Below, one piece after another: positions 1 to 5,256 of a stretch of DNA of 5,256 nucleotides; within the stretch, counting starts at the first letter, position 1, and every line of letters starts with the position of its first letter. The notes below the pieces were generated by a model that had not been told where the DNA came from, ran no database searches, and saw only the letters and a program-made list of their open reading frames with translations. A program made the translations under genes and the position numbers. Source of the DNA: Flavobacteriia bacterium (GTDB lineage Bacteria; Bacteroidota; Bacteroidia; Flavobacteriales_D; Crocinitomicaceae). The stretch is taken from positions 1-5,256 of the forward strand of contig RFSL01000078.1 in NCBI GenBank assembly GCA_009923965.1, in the 5' to 3' direction.

Positions 1-204
1 ACATTTTGTGACAACCTCACTTCCTTCATTTTTTAGTCGAGGCTTTAATGTTGTCCAATAACTTTGTGCTTTCTTGTAATCTTTTTGTTCTGTAAGAACT
101 GCAACAATATCTATTAGAGAAAAATACCACTTCTCTTGTTCTTCGTTCCATTGTGAACGAACTTTCTTTTCTTCAAATAGTTTGATAGAGTTGTCTTTTT
201 TCAT
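1..204 (-). CDS. BRO-N domain (phage antirepressor-like) protein, N-terminal part, cut by window edge
   Basis: Reading leftward from the ATG at 204-202 gives 68 residues with no stop before the window edge, so the C-terminal part is missing. The translation starts MKKDNSIKLFEEKKVRSQW. It continues with WYFSLIDIVAVLTE (residues 26-39) and SYWTTLKPRLKNEG (48-61). This is the pattern of the BRO family N-terminal domain, a DNA-binding fold found in phage antirepressors and in many chromosomal proteins often labelled prophage antirepressor or DinD-like. The family match is by memory of the motif. An in-frame TAA lies four codons upstream of the ATG, which fixes this start. An AAAGGAG at 231-237 is about 27 nt away and too far to serve it. 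Function is probably DNA binding or regulation, possibly of phage origin. It has no evident link to the phenylacetate genes. Confidence 0.8.
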   Translation of the reverse strand, partial: MKKDNSIKLFEEKKVRSQWNEEQEKWYFSLIDIVAVLTEQKDYKKAQSYWTTLKPRLKNEGSEVVTKC

Positions 205-212
205 TTTTCTCT

Positions 213-356
213 TTATTTCTTTTTCACTTTCTCCTTTGTAAAAAGGTTGGCTGTGTACTTCTCATATAGTTCAAATAAAAATACCATTCTGTTGGCTTCA
301 CTTGTAAATGCTTGTGCTAAGTTAGCATAATTTAATTTATTGCCGATAATGAAAAG
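213..356 (-). pseudogene. Possible C-terminal remnant of an unrecognised gene
   Basis: Between a TAG at 359-357 and a TAA at 215-213 the minus strand has 47 codons free of stops, ending 8 nt before the BRO-N start. The translation includes IIGNKLNYANLAQAFTSEAN (residues 3-22) and VFLFELYEKYTANLF (25-39), then a lysine-rich tail ending KEKVKKK. It has the composition of a real amphipathic protein C-terminus. The only ATG in frame is at residue 24 (287-285), which would leave a 24-residue peptide, so a truncated gene is more likely than a complete small one. Its AAAGGAG (237-231) lies inside this frame. I do not recognise the family. Chance is possible at this length. Confidence 0.35.
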
Positions 357-490
357 CTAGTTACTACGATTAGTTCTTTCTAATTTTTTAGAATCGAATT
401 TCCGTTCTCGAACTTCGTTCTCACACTGAAAGAAAAGCGCAAATACAAGAGTGAGAAGGAGAGAGAGCGAGGGTAAAAAGAAAAAGCGCT

Positions 491-601
491 ATCATAATAG
501 AGTGTGAGTTGGAGAGCGAGTGTTGAGGAAAAAAGAAAAAGCTCAGACCGTTTCGCGATTTTCTTCGCTCTCACTTTTAACACTCACGCTAAGAAAAGCG
601 C
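491..601. repeat. Repeat unit 1 (full, 111 bp)
   Basis: First well-preserved copy of the array. It starts ATCATAATAGAGTGTGAG and ends AAGAAAAGCGC. The left arm (about 501-530) and the right arm (about 564-590) are partly complementary: GGAGAGCGAG faces TTCGCTCTC, and AGCGAGTGTT faces AACACTCACGCT with a two-base slip. The middle contains CAGACCGTTTCGCGA. Confidence 0.85.
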
Positions 602-711
602 ATCATAATAGAGTTTGAGTTGGAGAGCGAGTGTTGAGGAAAAAAGAAAAGCTCAGACCGTTTCGCGATCTTCTTCGCTCTCACTTTTCACACTCACGCT
701 AAGAAAAGTGC
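602..711. repeat. Repeat unit 2 (full, 110 bp)
   Basis: Second full copy, directly abutting unit 1. It is one A shorter in the A-rich tract and has four single-base changes (GTGTGAG to GTTTGAG, GATTTTC to GATCTTC, TTTTAACAC to TTTTCACAC, AAGCGC to AAGTGC). One of these lies in the right arm, so the arms are not under strict base-pair conservation there. Confidence 0.85.
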
Positions 712-750
712 ATCATAATAGAGTGTGAGTTGGAGAGCGAGTGTTGAGGG
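712..750. repeat. Repeat unit 3 (left half only, fused to tRNA terminator)
   Basis: It matches unit 1 from ATCATAATAGAGTGTGAG through GTGTTGAGG, and the similarity continues into the A-rich tract that forms one arm of the terminator at 751-794. After AAAAAGC it leaves the consensus: GCTATC replaces TCAGACC. The same GCGCTATCA junction occurs at 486-494 between the degenerate left unit and unit 1. Confidence 0.75.
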
Positions 751-794
751 AAAAAGAAAAAGCGCTATCACTTTCGTAATGCGCTTTTCTTTTT
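751..794 (-). terminator. Rho-independent-type terminator after tRNA-fMet
   Basis: The arm at 751-765 (AAAAAGAAAAAGCGC) pairs with 781-794 (GCGCTTTTCTTTTT), giving a stem of about 14 bp with one bulged A and a 15-nt loop. Read on the minus strand it starts immediately after the tRNA 3' end and gives a GCGC-based stem running into a U-rich tract, as expected for an intrinsic terminator. It is symmetrical enough to act on transcripts from the left too. The left arm is shared with the neighbouring tandem repeats. Confidence 0.75.
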
Positions 795-796
795 AG

Positions 797-869
<73 letters not shown>

Positions 870-911
870 ATATATCTTGTTTTATTATAGTATTGAGATA
901 ACTTGCGCCTA

Positions 912-944
912 CAAAGATACAGCTTTTTTTATGTCATCGGCAAA
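912..944 (-). promoter_or_regulatory. Promoter of tRNA-fMet (Bacteroidota type)
   Basis: On the minus strand, TATCTTTG at 919-912 fits the Bacteroidota -7 consensus TAnnTTTG. TTTG at 944-941 lies 21 nt upstream as a plausible -33 element. Transcription would start roughly 35-40 nt before the mature tRNA 5' end. The promoter sits wholly in the gap between paaD and the tRNA, so the tRNA need not depend on paa operon read-through. Confidence 0.6.
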
Positions 945-966
945 TTGAAATAAAAAATACGCTATT

Positions 967-1452
967 TTACTTTAAACACTTGAAATAATCAAAGGGCTCT
1001 TGACACGCCGAGCATTGATAATGAGCTTTGCATGCTGTACTTCCGAATTGACTGATTAAGCGCGTATTTTTTGAATTGCAAACAGGGCAAGGAACAATGG
1101 TTGGCGATGAAAAAAGAAGACTTTTATCTTGTTCATCTTCTGGTGGTGCAATTCCATACGCTTTTAATTTTTTTCTTCCATTTTCTGATAACCAATCCGT
1201 TGTCCATGCTGGTGAAAGTGTTGTTAAAATCTTAACCGGACTAAGTCCCCTTTCTTTTAATTTCAGAAGAATTTCTTCTTCCATCGTTTGCATTGCAGGA
1301 CATCCGCTATAAGTCGGAGTAAGGGTAATCTGCCATGAGTTATTCTCAAAAGAAACATTTCTGACAACTCCTAAATCTATGATTGATAATACAGGAACTT
1401 CTGGATCACTGACTTCTTCAAGCCACGAATAGATTTCTTCTTTTGTTACCAT
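967..1452 (-). CDS. paaD: Phenylacetyl-CoA epoxidase maturation protein PaaD
   Basis: A 161-residue protein of the PaaD type. It has an N-terminal MIP18/DUF59 domain followed by a C-terminal zinc-ribbon-like segment. Visible marks are DPEVPVLSIIDLG (16-28), PTYSGCPAM (46-54, with the conserved Cys51), and LSPAWTTDWLSENGRKKL (79-96). The tail carries cysteines CPVC (122-125), C141, C147, C150 and C159. PaaD is needed for an active epoxidase; by analogy with MIP18 proteins it is thought to help assemble a metal or Fe-S centre, but it is not a subunit of the PaaABC core. It is the last gene of the minus-strand operon, and its ATG overlaps the end of paaC by 7 nt (ATGGTAA), indicating translational coupling. 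No Shine-Dalgarno is visible. In other bacteria the same gene is also called paaJ in older naming. Confidence 0.95.
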   Translation of the reverse strand: MVTKEEIYSWLEEVSDPEVPVLSIIDLGVVRNVSFENNSWQITLTPTYSGCPAMQTMEEEILLKLKERGLSPVKILTTLSPAWTTDWLSENGRKKLKAYGIAPPEDEQDKSLLFSSPTIVPCPVCNSKNTRLISQFGSTACKAHYQCSACQEPFDYFKCLK

Positions 1453-2204
1453 TCCATATTAGGATATGCGCGCTGCATGTATTGTAATTCAGCCAAAAGA
1501 TAGCCCATGTGTTCGGAATGTCGTCCTTTTCTTCCACCTTCAAATTGCCAATTATTAGCAGGAATTTGAAGTGTTGCTTGTTCAAAAACAGCTGTAACAT
1601 TGGCAGACCAGACCTCTTTTATTTTACTAAAATCTGGAATAATTTCAAGCTCCCCTAATAAAGTATCTGATTCGTCTGTAAAAAAAAGTTCATCTGTATA
1701 GCGCCATAAGTTTGTCAATGAATTTTGAACACGTTGATGAGATTCTTCTGTACCATCTCCCAGACGAATGATCCATTCTGATGAATGTTTTAAGTGGTAC
1801 TTTGTTTCTTTTAAGGATTTCTCAGCAATTGCTGCTAACTGCTTGTCTTTTGAAAATTGCAGCATTTCAAACAATGGCTTTCTAAAAGCATCAAATAAAA
1901 ATTGACGCATCATTGTATCGCCAAAATCCCCATTTAATTGTTCAACTAACAGAATATTACAATACTCTTTTTCAAGTCGCAAAAAAGCTATGTTATCCGC
2001 ATTTCGGTCTTTATTTTCAATAAGTGCAGCGTAATTAAGGAGATTTGTTGCTTGTCCAATTAAATCCAAAGAAATATTAGTTATTGCAATATCTTCCTCC
2101 AAAATTGGACCATGGCCACACCATTCAGCAAGTCGCTGACCTAAGATTAAGCTATCGTCGCCTAAGCGAAGGGTATAATTAAAAAGCGCTTCGTTTTTTG
2201 TCAT
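1446..2204 (-). CDS. paaC: Phenylacetyl-CoA epoxidase structural subunit PaaC
   Basis: A 252-residue ferritin-like protein, the normal length for PaaC. Conserved stretches are LGDDSLILGQRLAEWCGHGP (14-33), EEDIAITNISLDLIGQA (36-52), VEQLNGDFGDTMMRQFLFD (87-105), HLKHSSEWIIRLGDGTEES (137-155) and GRHSEHMGYLLAELQ (227-241), ending RAYPNMEW. PaaC pairs with PaaA to form the core of the ring-epoxidising multicomponent oxygenase. It shares the four-helix fold but lacks a working diiron centre and is regarded as the structural partner. It starts 3 nt after the paaB stop and its last codons overlap paaD, so all four minus-strand genes should be made from one mRNA. The ATG at 2204 gives the expected N-terminus directly ahead of the LGDDSL motif. 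No lesion is seen. Confidence 0.96.
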   Translation of the reverse strand: MTKNEALFNYTLRLGDDSLILGQRLAEWCGHGPILEEDIAITNISLDLIGQATNLLNYAALIENKDRNADNIAFLRLEKEYCNILLVEQLNGDFGDTMMRQFLFDAFRKPLFEMLQFSKDKQLAAIAEKSLKETKYHLKHSSEWIIRLGDGTEESHQRVQNSLTNLWRYTDELFFTDESDTLLGELEIIPDFSKIKEVWSANVTAVFEQATLQIPANNWQFEGGRKGRHSEHMGYLLAELQYMQRAYPNMEW

Positions 2205-2207
2205 ACT

Positions 2208-2495
2208 TTACATGTGAGAAATGCCATCCGGCACATCGTAAAAAGTTGGGTGACGGTAAACCTTTGTATTGGATGGCTCAAAAAGCATATCAGCATCACT
2301 GGAATCTGAAGCATGGATATTATTTGATTCAATCACCCAAATTGAAATTCCTTCTGATCTTCTAGTGTAAACATCACGAGCATTTTCTACAGCCATTTCA
2401 GCATCTGCAGCGCGTAAACTTCCAACATGCTTGTGATTCAATCCTTGCTTACTTCGGATGAATATTTCCCACAAAGGCCAATCTTTATTTGTCAT
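2208..2495 (-). CDS. paaB: Phenylacetyl-CoA epoxidase subunit PaaB
   Basis: A 95-residue protein, the length usual for PaaB. It starts MTNKDWPLWEIFIRSKQGLN, continues KHVGSLRAADAEMAVENARD (22-41) and YTRRSEGISIWVIES (43-57), and ends YRHPTFYDVPDGISHM (80-95), all family hallmarks. The frame is open further upstream to an ATG at 2570, but that extension lies inside paaA and is not PaaB-like. The ATG at 2495 is chosen because WPLWE follows it directly, the gap to paaA is then 14 nt, and AAGGA sits just ahead of it at close spacing. PaaB bridges PaaAC units and is needed for the active complex, possibly for docking the reductase PaaE. It has no catalytic residues of its own. Confidence 0.96.
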   Translation of the reverse strand: MTNKDWPLWEIFIRSKQGLNHKHVGSLRAADAEMAVENARDVYTRRSEGISIWVIESNNIHASDSSDADMLFEPSNTKVYRHPTFYDVPDGISHM

Positions 2496-2509
2496 ATTCC
2501 TTGTATTTA

Positions 2510-3457
2510 CTATGCTGATTTCTTTATTGCTCTTTTTGCAGAGAAAGCCATTGCTGCTTCTCGAACCCAAAGTCCATTTTCTTTTGCTTTTCTTCTGGCA
2601 TCTAACCGTTCTTTGTTGCAGGGACCATTTCCTTTTACTACTTCGTAAAATTCATTCCAATTGATTTCTCCAAATATATAATGTCCGCTTTTTTTGTCAA
2701 ATTTCAAGTCTAGATCTGGAATTGTTAAGCCAATTAAGGCAGCTTGAGCAACTGTTGCATCAACAAATTGTTGGCGTAAATCATCATTTGAAAAACGCTT
2801 TATTTTCCATTTCATCGACTGCTGAGAGTTAGGAGAATCGTCGTCACTTGGTCCAAACATCATTAAAGCGGGCCACCAAAAACGATTTAGAGCATCTTGA
2901 GCCATGTCTTTTTGCTCAGGAGTTCCATTCGCCAATTTCATCATAATTTCAAAACCTTGGCGCTGGTGAAATGATTCCTCTTTACACACACGAACCATTG
3001 CACGCGCATAAGGTCCGTATGAACAGCGACACAAAGGAACTTGATTCATAATCGCTGCGCCATCAACCAACCAACCAATTGCGCCCATATCAGCCCAAGA
3101 CAATGTTGGATAGTTGAAAATAGATGAATATTTGGCTTTTCCAGAATGTAAATCGTCTATCGTATCTTCGCGATCTGCGCCCAATGTTTCGGTAGCACTG
3201 TATAAATACAATCCATGTCCGGCTTCATCCTGAACCTTTGCTAAAAGCACAGCTTTTCGTCGTAGATTTGGAGCACGCGTAATCCAATTTCCTTCAGGAA
3301 GCATTCCAACAATTTCGGAATGTGCATGCTGTGATATTTGACGAATCAAGGTTTGACGGTATGCATCCGGCATCCAATCATTCGGCTCAATTTTAATATC
3401 ATTGTCGATTTTCTCTTGGAATTTTCGATTAAGTTCTTCTGTATTTAAAACTTTCAT
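2510..3457 (-). CDS. paaA: Phenylacetyl-CoA epoxidase catalytic subunit PaaA
   Basis: A 315-residue bacterial multicomponent monooxygenase alpha subunit. It binds phenylacetyl-CoA and a diiron centre and forms ring 1,2-epoxyphenylacetyl-CoA with O2. The strongest family blocks are IEPNDWMPDAYRQTLIRQIS (23-42), HAHSEIVGMLPEGNWITRAP (44-63), LLAKVQDEAGHGLYLYSATE (71-90), and KEESFHQRQGFEIM (159-172). Likely iron ligands are Glu48, Glu78 and His81 (DEAGH), Asp132, and Glu161 and His164 (EESFH), all present. The C-terminal part includes WNEFYEVVKGNGPCNKERL (267-285), a family-typical stretch. It is the first gene of the operon, 20-odd nt from its -7 promoter element, with no Shine-Dalgarno. Length and all key residues look intact, so an active enzyme is expected. 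Confidence 0.97.
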   Translation of the reverse strand: MKVLNTEELNRKFQEKIDNDIKIEPNDWMPDAYRQTLIRQISQHAHSEIVGMLPEGNWITRAPNLRRKAVLLAKVQDEAGHGLYLYSATETLGADREDTIDDLHSGKAKYSSIFNYPTLSWADMGAIGWLVDGAAIMNQVPLCRCSYGPYARAMVRVCKEESFHQRQGFEIMMKLANGTPEQKDMAQDALNRFWWPALMMFGPSDDDSPNSQQSMKWKIKRFSNDDLRQQFVDATVAQAALIGLTIPDLDLKFDKKSGHYIFGEINWNEFYEVVKGNGPCNKERLDARRKAKENGLWVREAAMAFSAKRAIKKSA

Positions 3458-3473
3458 ATGTTCGAATATAAAA

Positions 3474-3481
3474 CAAATATA
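3474..3481 (-). promoter_or_regulatory. -7 promoter element of the paaABCD operon
   Basis: Read on the minus strand this is TATATTTG, an exact fit to the Bacteroidota -7 consensus TAnnTTTG, 16 nt upstream of the paaA ATG. It implies a very short leader of about ten bases. No clear -33 TTG is seen at the usual distance, which would suit a promoter that needs an activator or is weak by itself. Confidence 0.55.
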
Positions 3482-3494
3482 CTAAATAATAAGG

Positions 3495-3554
3495 CACTTT
3501 AGCGTTAGCTGAATCTCAAAACTGTAAAGAAAATAAAACACTTTTAACGTTCTA
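3495..3554. promoter_or_regulatory. Paired similar boxes between divergent paa promoters, possible operator
   Basis: CACTTTAGCGTTAG (3495-3508) and CACTTTTAACGTTCTA (3539-3554) resemble each other and start 44 bp apart, roughly four helical turns. Each lies just upstream of one of the two -7 elements, where a shared regulator could act on both. TAGCGTTA and TAACGTT are also partly palindromic. This is suggestive only: the sequence is AT-rich and no regulator gene is in view. Confidence 0.25.
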
Positions 3555-3559
3555 ATGTT

Positions 3560-3567
3560 TATCTTTG
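3560..3567 (+). promoter_or_regulatory. -7 promoter element of paaE
   Basis: TATCTTTG fits TAnnTTTG and is identical to the element ahead of the tRNA-fMet gene. It ends 19 nt before the paaE ATG, giving a short leader. No good -33 element precedes it; the TTTT at 3542-3545 is 14 nt away. It points away from the paaA promoter, with 78 nt between the two elements. Confidence 0.55.
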
Positions 3568-3586
3568 ACCGAAGAAAGTTGCAAAA

Positions 3587-4645
3587 ATGAACCCTAAATT
3601 TCATTCACTTACCATTAAAGACGTTAGAAAAGAGACAAAAGATGCTGTTTCAATTTCTTTTGAGATGCCAACTGAACTTATTCAAGATTTTCAATTTTCT
3701 GCTGGGCAGTACCTTACCTTAAAGACTTTAATTGACAAGGAGGAAGTTCGAAGATCCTATTCGCTTTGTTCTTCTCCAAATGAGAACGAATGGCGCGTTG
3801 CGATTAAGGAAATTGAAAATGGAAAATTCTCGCGATTTGCAAATCATTCCTTAAAAAAAGGTAGTGTGCTAGAAGTGATGATGCCCTCTGGAAACTTTAA
3901 GCTAAAAACAACTAAAGGATGCAGTAAATCATATGTTCTTTTTGCTGCTGGTAGTGGAATTACTCCCATTTTTTCGATTCTAAAAACTATATTATCAGAT
4001 GAAAATAGCGATGTCACACTGTTCTATGGCAACAAAGGGTTTTACAGCGTAATTTTTCGCGAAGAATTGGAAGCACTAAAGAATAAGTTTTTAAATCGCT
4101 TGAGAATTGTACACTTATTTTCGCAGGAAAGTCTGGGGAATAAAGTTCAAAAAGGACGAATCGATAAAGAAAAATGCGATGTACTCTTTGAATCATTCCT
4201 AAAAAATCAAAGCATTGATGATGTATTTATTTGCGGACCTGAGTCTATGATATTAGGAGTTACAGCCTCCCTAATTGAACACGGTGTTGAGAAAGAGAAA
4301 ATACATTTTGAACTTTTTGGTGTTGCTCTAAAACCAAAAGAAAAAGAAATCAAAACAGCTTCTATCGGAACTGAAGTGGAAATTATTATTGATGGAGATT
4401 CATTTAAGTTTGATTTAGATTCTAACGGTGTAAGTATTTTAGATGCGGCATATAAGGCAGGGGCAGATTTACCATTTGCCTGTAAAGGAGGAGTTTGTTG
4501 CACGTGTAAAGCAAGAACTATAACGGGTGAAATTCGAATGGATGTAAATTATGCTTTAAGTCCAGAAGAATTAGCACAAGGATATATTCTAACGTGTCAA
4601 TCTCATCCTATAAGTAAAAATGTTGTGATTTCATTTGATGATTAA
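3587..4645 (+). CDS. paaE: Phenylacetyl-CoA epoxidase reductase PaaE (FAD and 2Fe-2S)
   Basis: A 352-residue reductase of the ferredoxin-NADP reductase family with a C-terminal plant-type ferredoxin domain, the PaaE architecture. The FAD domain is at about 1-105, with GQYLTL (40-45) and the flavin motif RRSYSL (55-60). The NAD(P) domain is at about 110-245, with AAGSGITPI (120-128), CGPESM (216-221) and FELFG (241-245). The ferredoxin domain is at about 258-352. The 2Fe-2S ligands should be Cys299, Cys304, Cys307 and Cys337, spaced C-x4-C-x2-C-x29-C, in ACKGGVCCTC and ILTCQSHP; Cys305 is an extra, non-ligand cysteine. Electrons pass from NAD(P)H through FAD and the cluster to the diiron site of PaaA. 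It is transcribed away from paaA, which differs from the co-directional paaABCDE order of E. coli. Its ATG is the first in frame after the promoter. Related reductases serve other oxygenases, so the paa role rests on motif and context. Confidence 0.9.
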   Translation: MNPKFHSLTIKDVRKETKDAVSISFEMPTELIQDFQFSAGQYLTLKTLIDKEEVRRSYSLCSSPNENEWRVAIKEIENGKFSRFANHSLKKGSVLEVMMPSGNFKLKTTKGCSKSYVLFAAGSGITPIFSILKTILSDENSDVTLFYGNKGFYSVIFREELEALKNKFLNRLRIVHLFSQESLGNKVQKGRIDKEKCDVLFESFLKNQSIDDVFICGPESMILGVTASLIEHGVEKEKIHFELFGVALKPKEKEIKTASIGTEVEIIIDGDSFKFDLDSNGVSILDAAYKAGADLPFACKGGVCCTCKARTITGEIRMDVNYALSPEELAQGYILTCQSHPISKNVVISFDD

Positions 4646-4655
4646 TTAAAAAAAT

Positions 4656-5256
4656 ATGGGTTTATTTAAGCTTTTTGGGAATAAGGAAAAAAATACTGTT
4701 ATAAGTAAAGGTTTTTATGAATTACGTATTTCCGAAATTCAACGTTTGAGCAAAAGTGCTGTCAAGGTTTCATTTGAAGTTCCTGAGCAAGTTAAAAGCA
4801 TCTTTTCTTTTCTTCCCGGGCAGTATTTAACCTTTGAATTATTCTTAAATAACGAGAAAATAAGACGTTCATATTCCATCTGTAGTGTGCCTAATGAAAT
4901 ACTCTCTGTTGCTGTTAAGGCTGTCGAAAAAGGAAAGGCATCAAATTGGTTCAACACAGAGGCAAAAGTTGGCGATCTAATTTCTGTGGCAAAGCCTGAA
5001 GGAAATTTCACCATAGATACCAGTGAAAATAAAATCGTGGCAATTGCTGCTGGAAGTGGAATTACACCAATAATTTCAATTGCAAAATCTTTGTCTAATA
5101 ATACAGAAATGCACTTATTTTATGGAAATAAATCTGAAGAAGATGCTTTGTTCCTAGATGACTTAAAAAACCTAGCTCAACTTAAAATGACAAATTTTCT
5201 AAGCCGAGAAGAAAAAGACGGATTTAGCTCAGGAAGAATTGATAAATCAACTTTTA
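4656..5256 (+). CDS. Second PaaE-like reductase, N-terminal 200 residues, cut by window end
   Basis: It begins 10 nt after the paaE stop, in the same direction, with no terminator between, so it is probably co-transcribed. The 200 visible residues cover the FAD domain, with LPGQYLTF (53-60) and RRSYSIC (70-76), and the first part of the NAD(P) domain, with AAGSGITPI (131-139), LFYGNKS (154-160) and SGRIDKSTF (192-200). By eye about 40% of residues match the preceding PaaE across the FAD domain. It differs by an extra N-terminal stretch of about 18 residues (MGLFKLFGNKEKNTVISK) and a different loop after GNK. The frame is intact to the window edge. Whether it has a C-terminal ferredoxin domain cannot be seen. 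It is likely another oxygenase reductase or an alternative PaaE, so I leave the gene symbol empty. Confidence 0.88.
   Translation, partial: MGLFKLFGNKEKNTVISKGFYELRISEIQRLSKSAVKVSFEVPEQVKSIFSFLPGQYLTFELFLNNEKIRRSYSICSVPNEILSVAVKAVEKGKASNWFNTEAKVGDLISVAKPEGNFTIDTSENKIVAIAAGSGITPIISIAKSLSNNTEMHLFYGNKSEEDALFLDDLKNLAQLKMTNFLSREEKDGFSSGRIDKSTF

Larger units (their letters stand above)
397..750. repeat. Array of about 110-bp imperfect tandem repeats, each with inverted-repeat arms
   Basis: Two nearly identical full units lie at 491-601 and 602-711; by eye they differ at four bases and one A insertion. A third unit starts at 712 and matches for about 50 bases before running into the tRNA terminator. 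A more diverged, shorter unit lies to the left, about 402-490, missing roughly 16 bases. Each unit begins ATCATAATAGAG, has a purine-rich left half (GAGTTGGAGAGCGAGTGTTGAGG) and a right half with near-complementary pieces (TTCGCTCTCAC and AACACTCACGCT). A transcript of either strand could therefore fold into a long imperfect hairpin. Open frames across it are low-complexity and follow the repeat, so I do not call a gene. It has no CRISPR spacing, no transposase and no recognised repeat family. Its function is unknown. Confidence 0.85.

Noticed and set aside
272..279. -7 promoter element for the BRO-N gene (TTTATTTG on the minus strand)
   Set aside because: It misses the A of TAnnTTTG, has no -33 partner, and lies inside the open frame of the putative remnant.
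380..583. Open frame of 67 codons on the minus strand across the repeat array
   Set aside because: It is Ser/Leu/Phe-rich low-complexity sequence that follows the purine-rich repeat units, with no start context and no family resemblance.
397..750. CRISPR array
   Set aside because: Units are about 110 bp and abut each other without unique spacers; no cas gene is in view.
954..968. Terminator directly after paaD
   Set aside because: The AAAATA/TATTTT stem contains no G:C pair and overlaps the stop codon; too weak to call.
2208..2570. Longer PaaB start at 2570
   Set aside because: It would overlap the end of paaA by about 60 nt and adds sequence unlike PaaB; the start at 2495 gives the standard 95-residue protein.
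4207..4503. Antisense open frame of 98 codons within paaE
   Set aside because: It lies wholly opposite the NAD(P) and ferredoxin domains of paaE and shows no recognisable motif; a shadow of the real gene.

Overview
The window carries a phenylacetate-degradation locus from a low-GC member of the Bacteroidota, probably a flavobacterium or close relative. Three things support this: AT-rich coding sequence with almost no Shine-Dalgarno sites, promoter elements of the Bacteroidota type TAnnTTTG ahead of three transcription units, and an initiator tRNA gene ending in CTA rather than an encoded CCA. The phylum is inferred from these features and from the look of the proteins; no search was run.

Left part (1-960). 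At the left edge, on the minus strand, lies the N-terminal part of a BRO-N (phage antirepressor-like) gene. Just upstream of it is a 47-codon open frame without a start, probably the tail of a decayed gene. About 600 bases separate the BRO gene from the next gene. Besides that tail they hold an array of roughly 110-bp imperfect tandem repeats (about 397-750), each unit itself a partial inverted repeat. The array runs into a strong terminator hairpin (751-794) that would end the minus-strand initiator tRNA-fMet gene (797-869). That tRNA has its own promoter. I see nothing assignable in 357-396 beyond AT-rich sequence.

Central part (967-3457). paaA-paaB-paaC-paaD are packed on the minus strand as one operon, with gaps of 14 and 3 nt and a 7-nt overlap. 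Together they encode the ring 1,2-phenylacetyl-CoA epoxidase: catalytic diiron subunit PaaA, its structural partner PaaC, bridging subunit PaaB, and the maturation factor PaaD.

Right part (3587-5256). Divergently transcribed are paaE, encoding the FAD/[2Fe-2S] reductase that delivers electrons from NAD(P)H to the PaaA diiron centre, and, 10 nt downstream, a second PaaE-like reductase cut off by the window end. The 129-bp space between paaA and paaE holds one -7 element for each direction and a pair of similar boxes that could be operators.

In the likely working model, PaaABC and PaaE convert phenylacetyl-CoA to its 1,2-epoxide, the oxygen-dependent step of aerobic phenylacetate breakdown. 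The later genes of the pathway (paaG, paaZ, paaJ, paaH, paaF) and the ligase paaK are not visible here. The epoxidase itself is known biology. The less ordinary parts are the tandem second reductase, the repeat array beside the tRNA, and the gene remnant.
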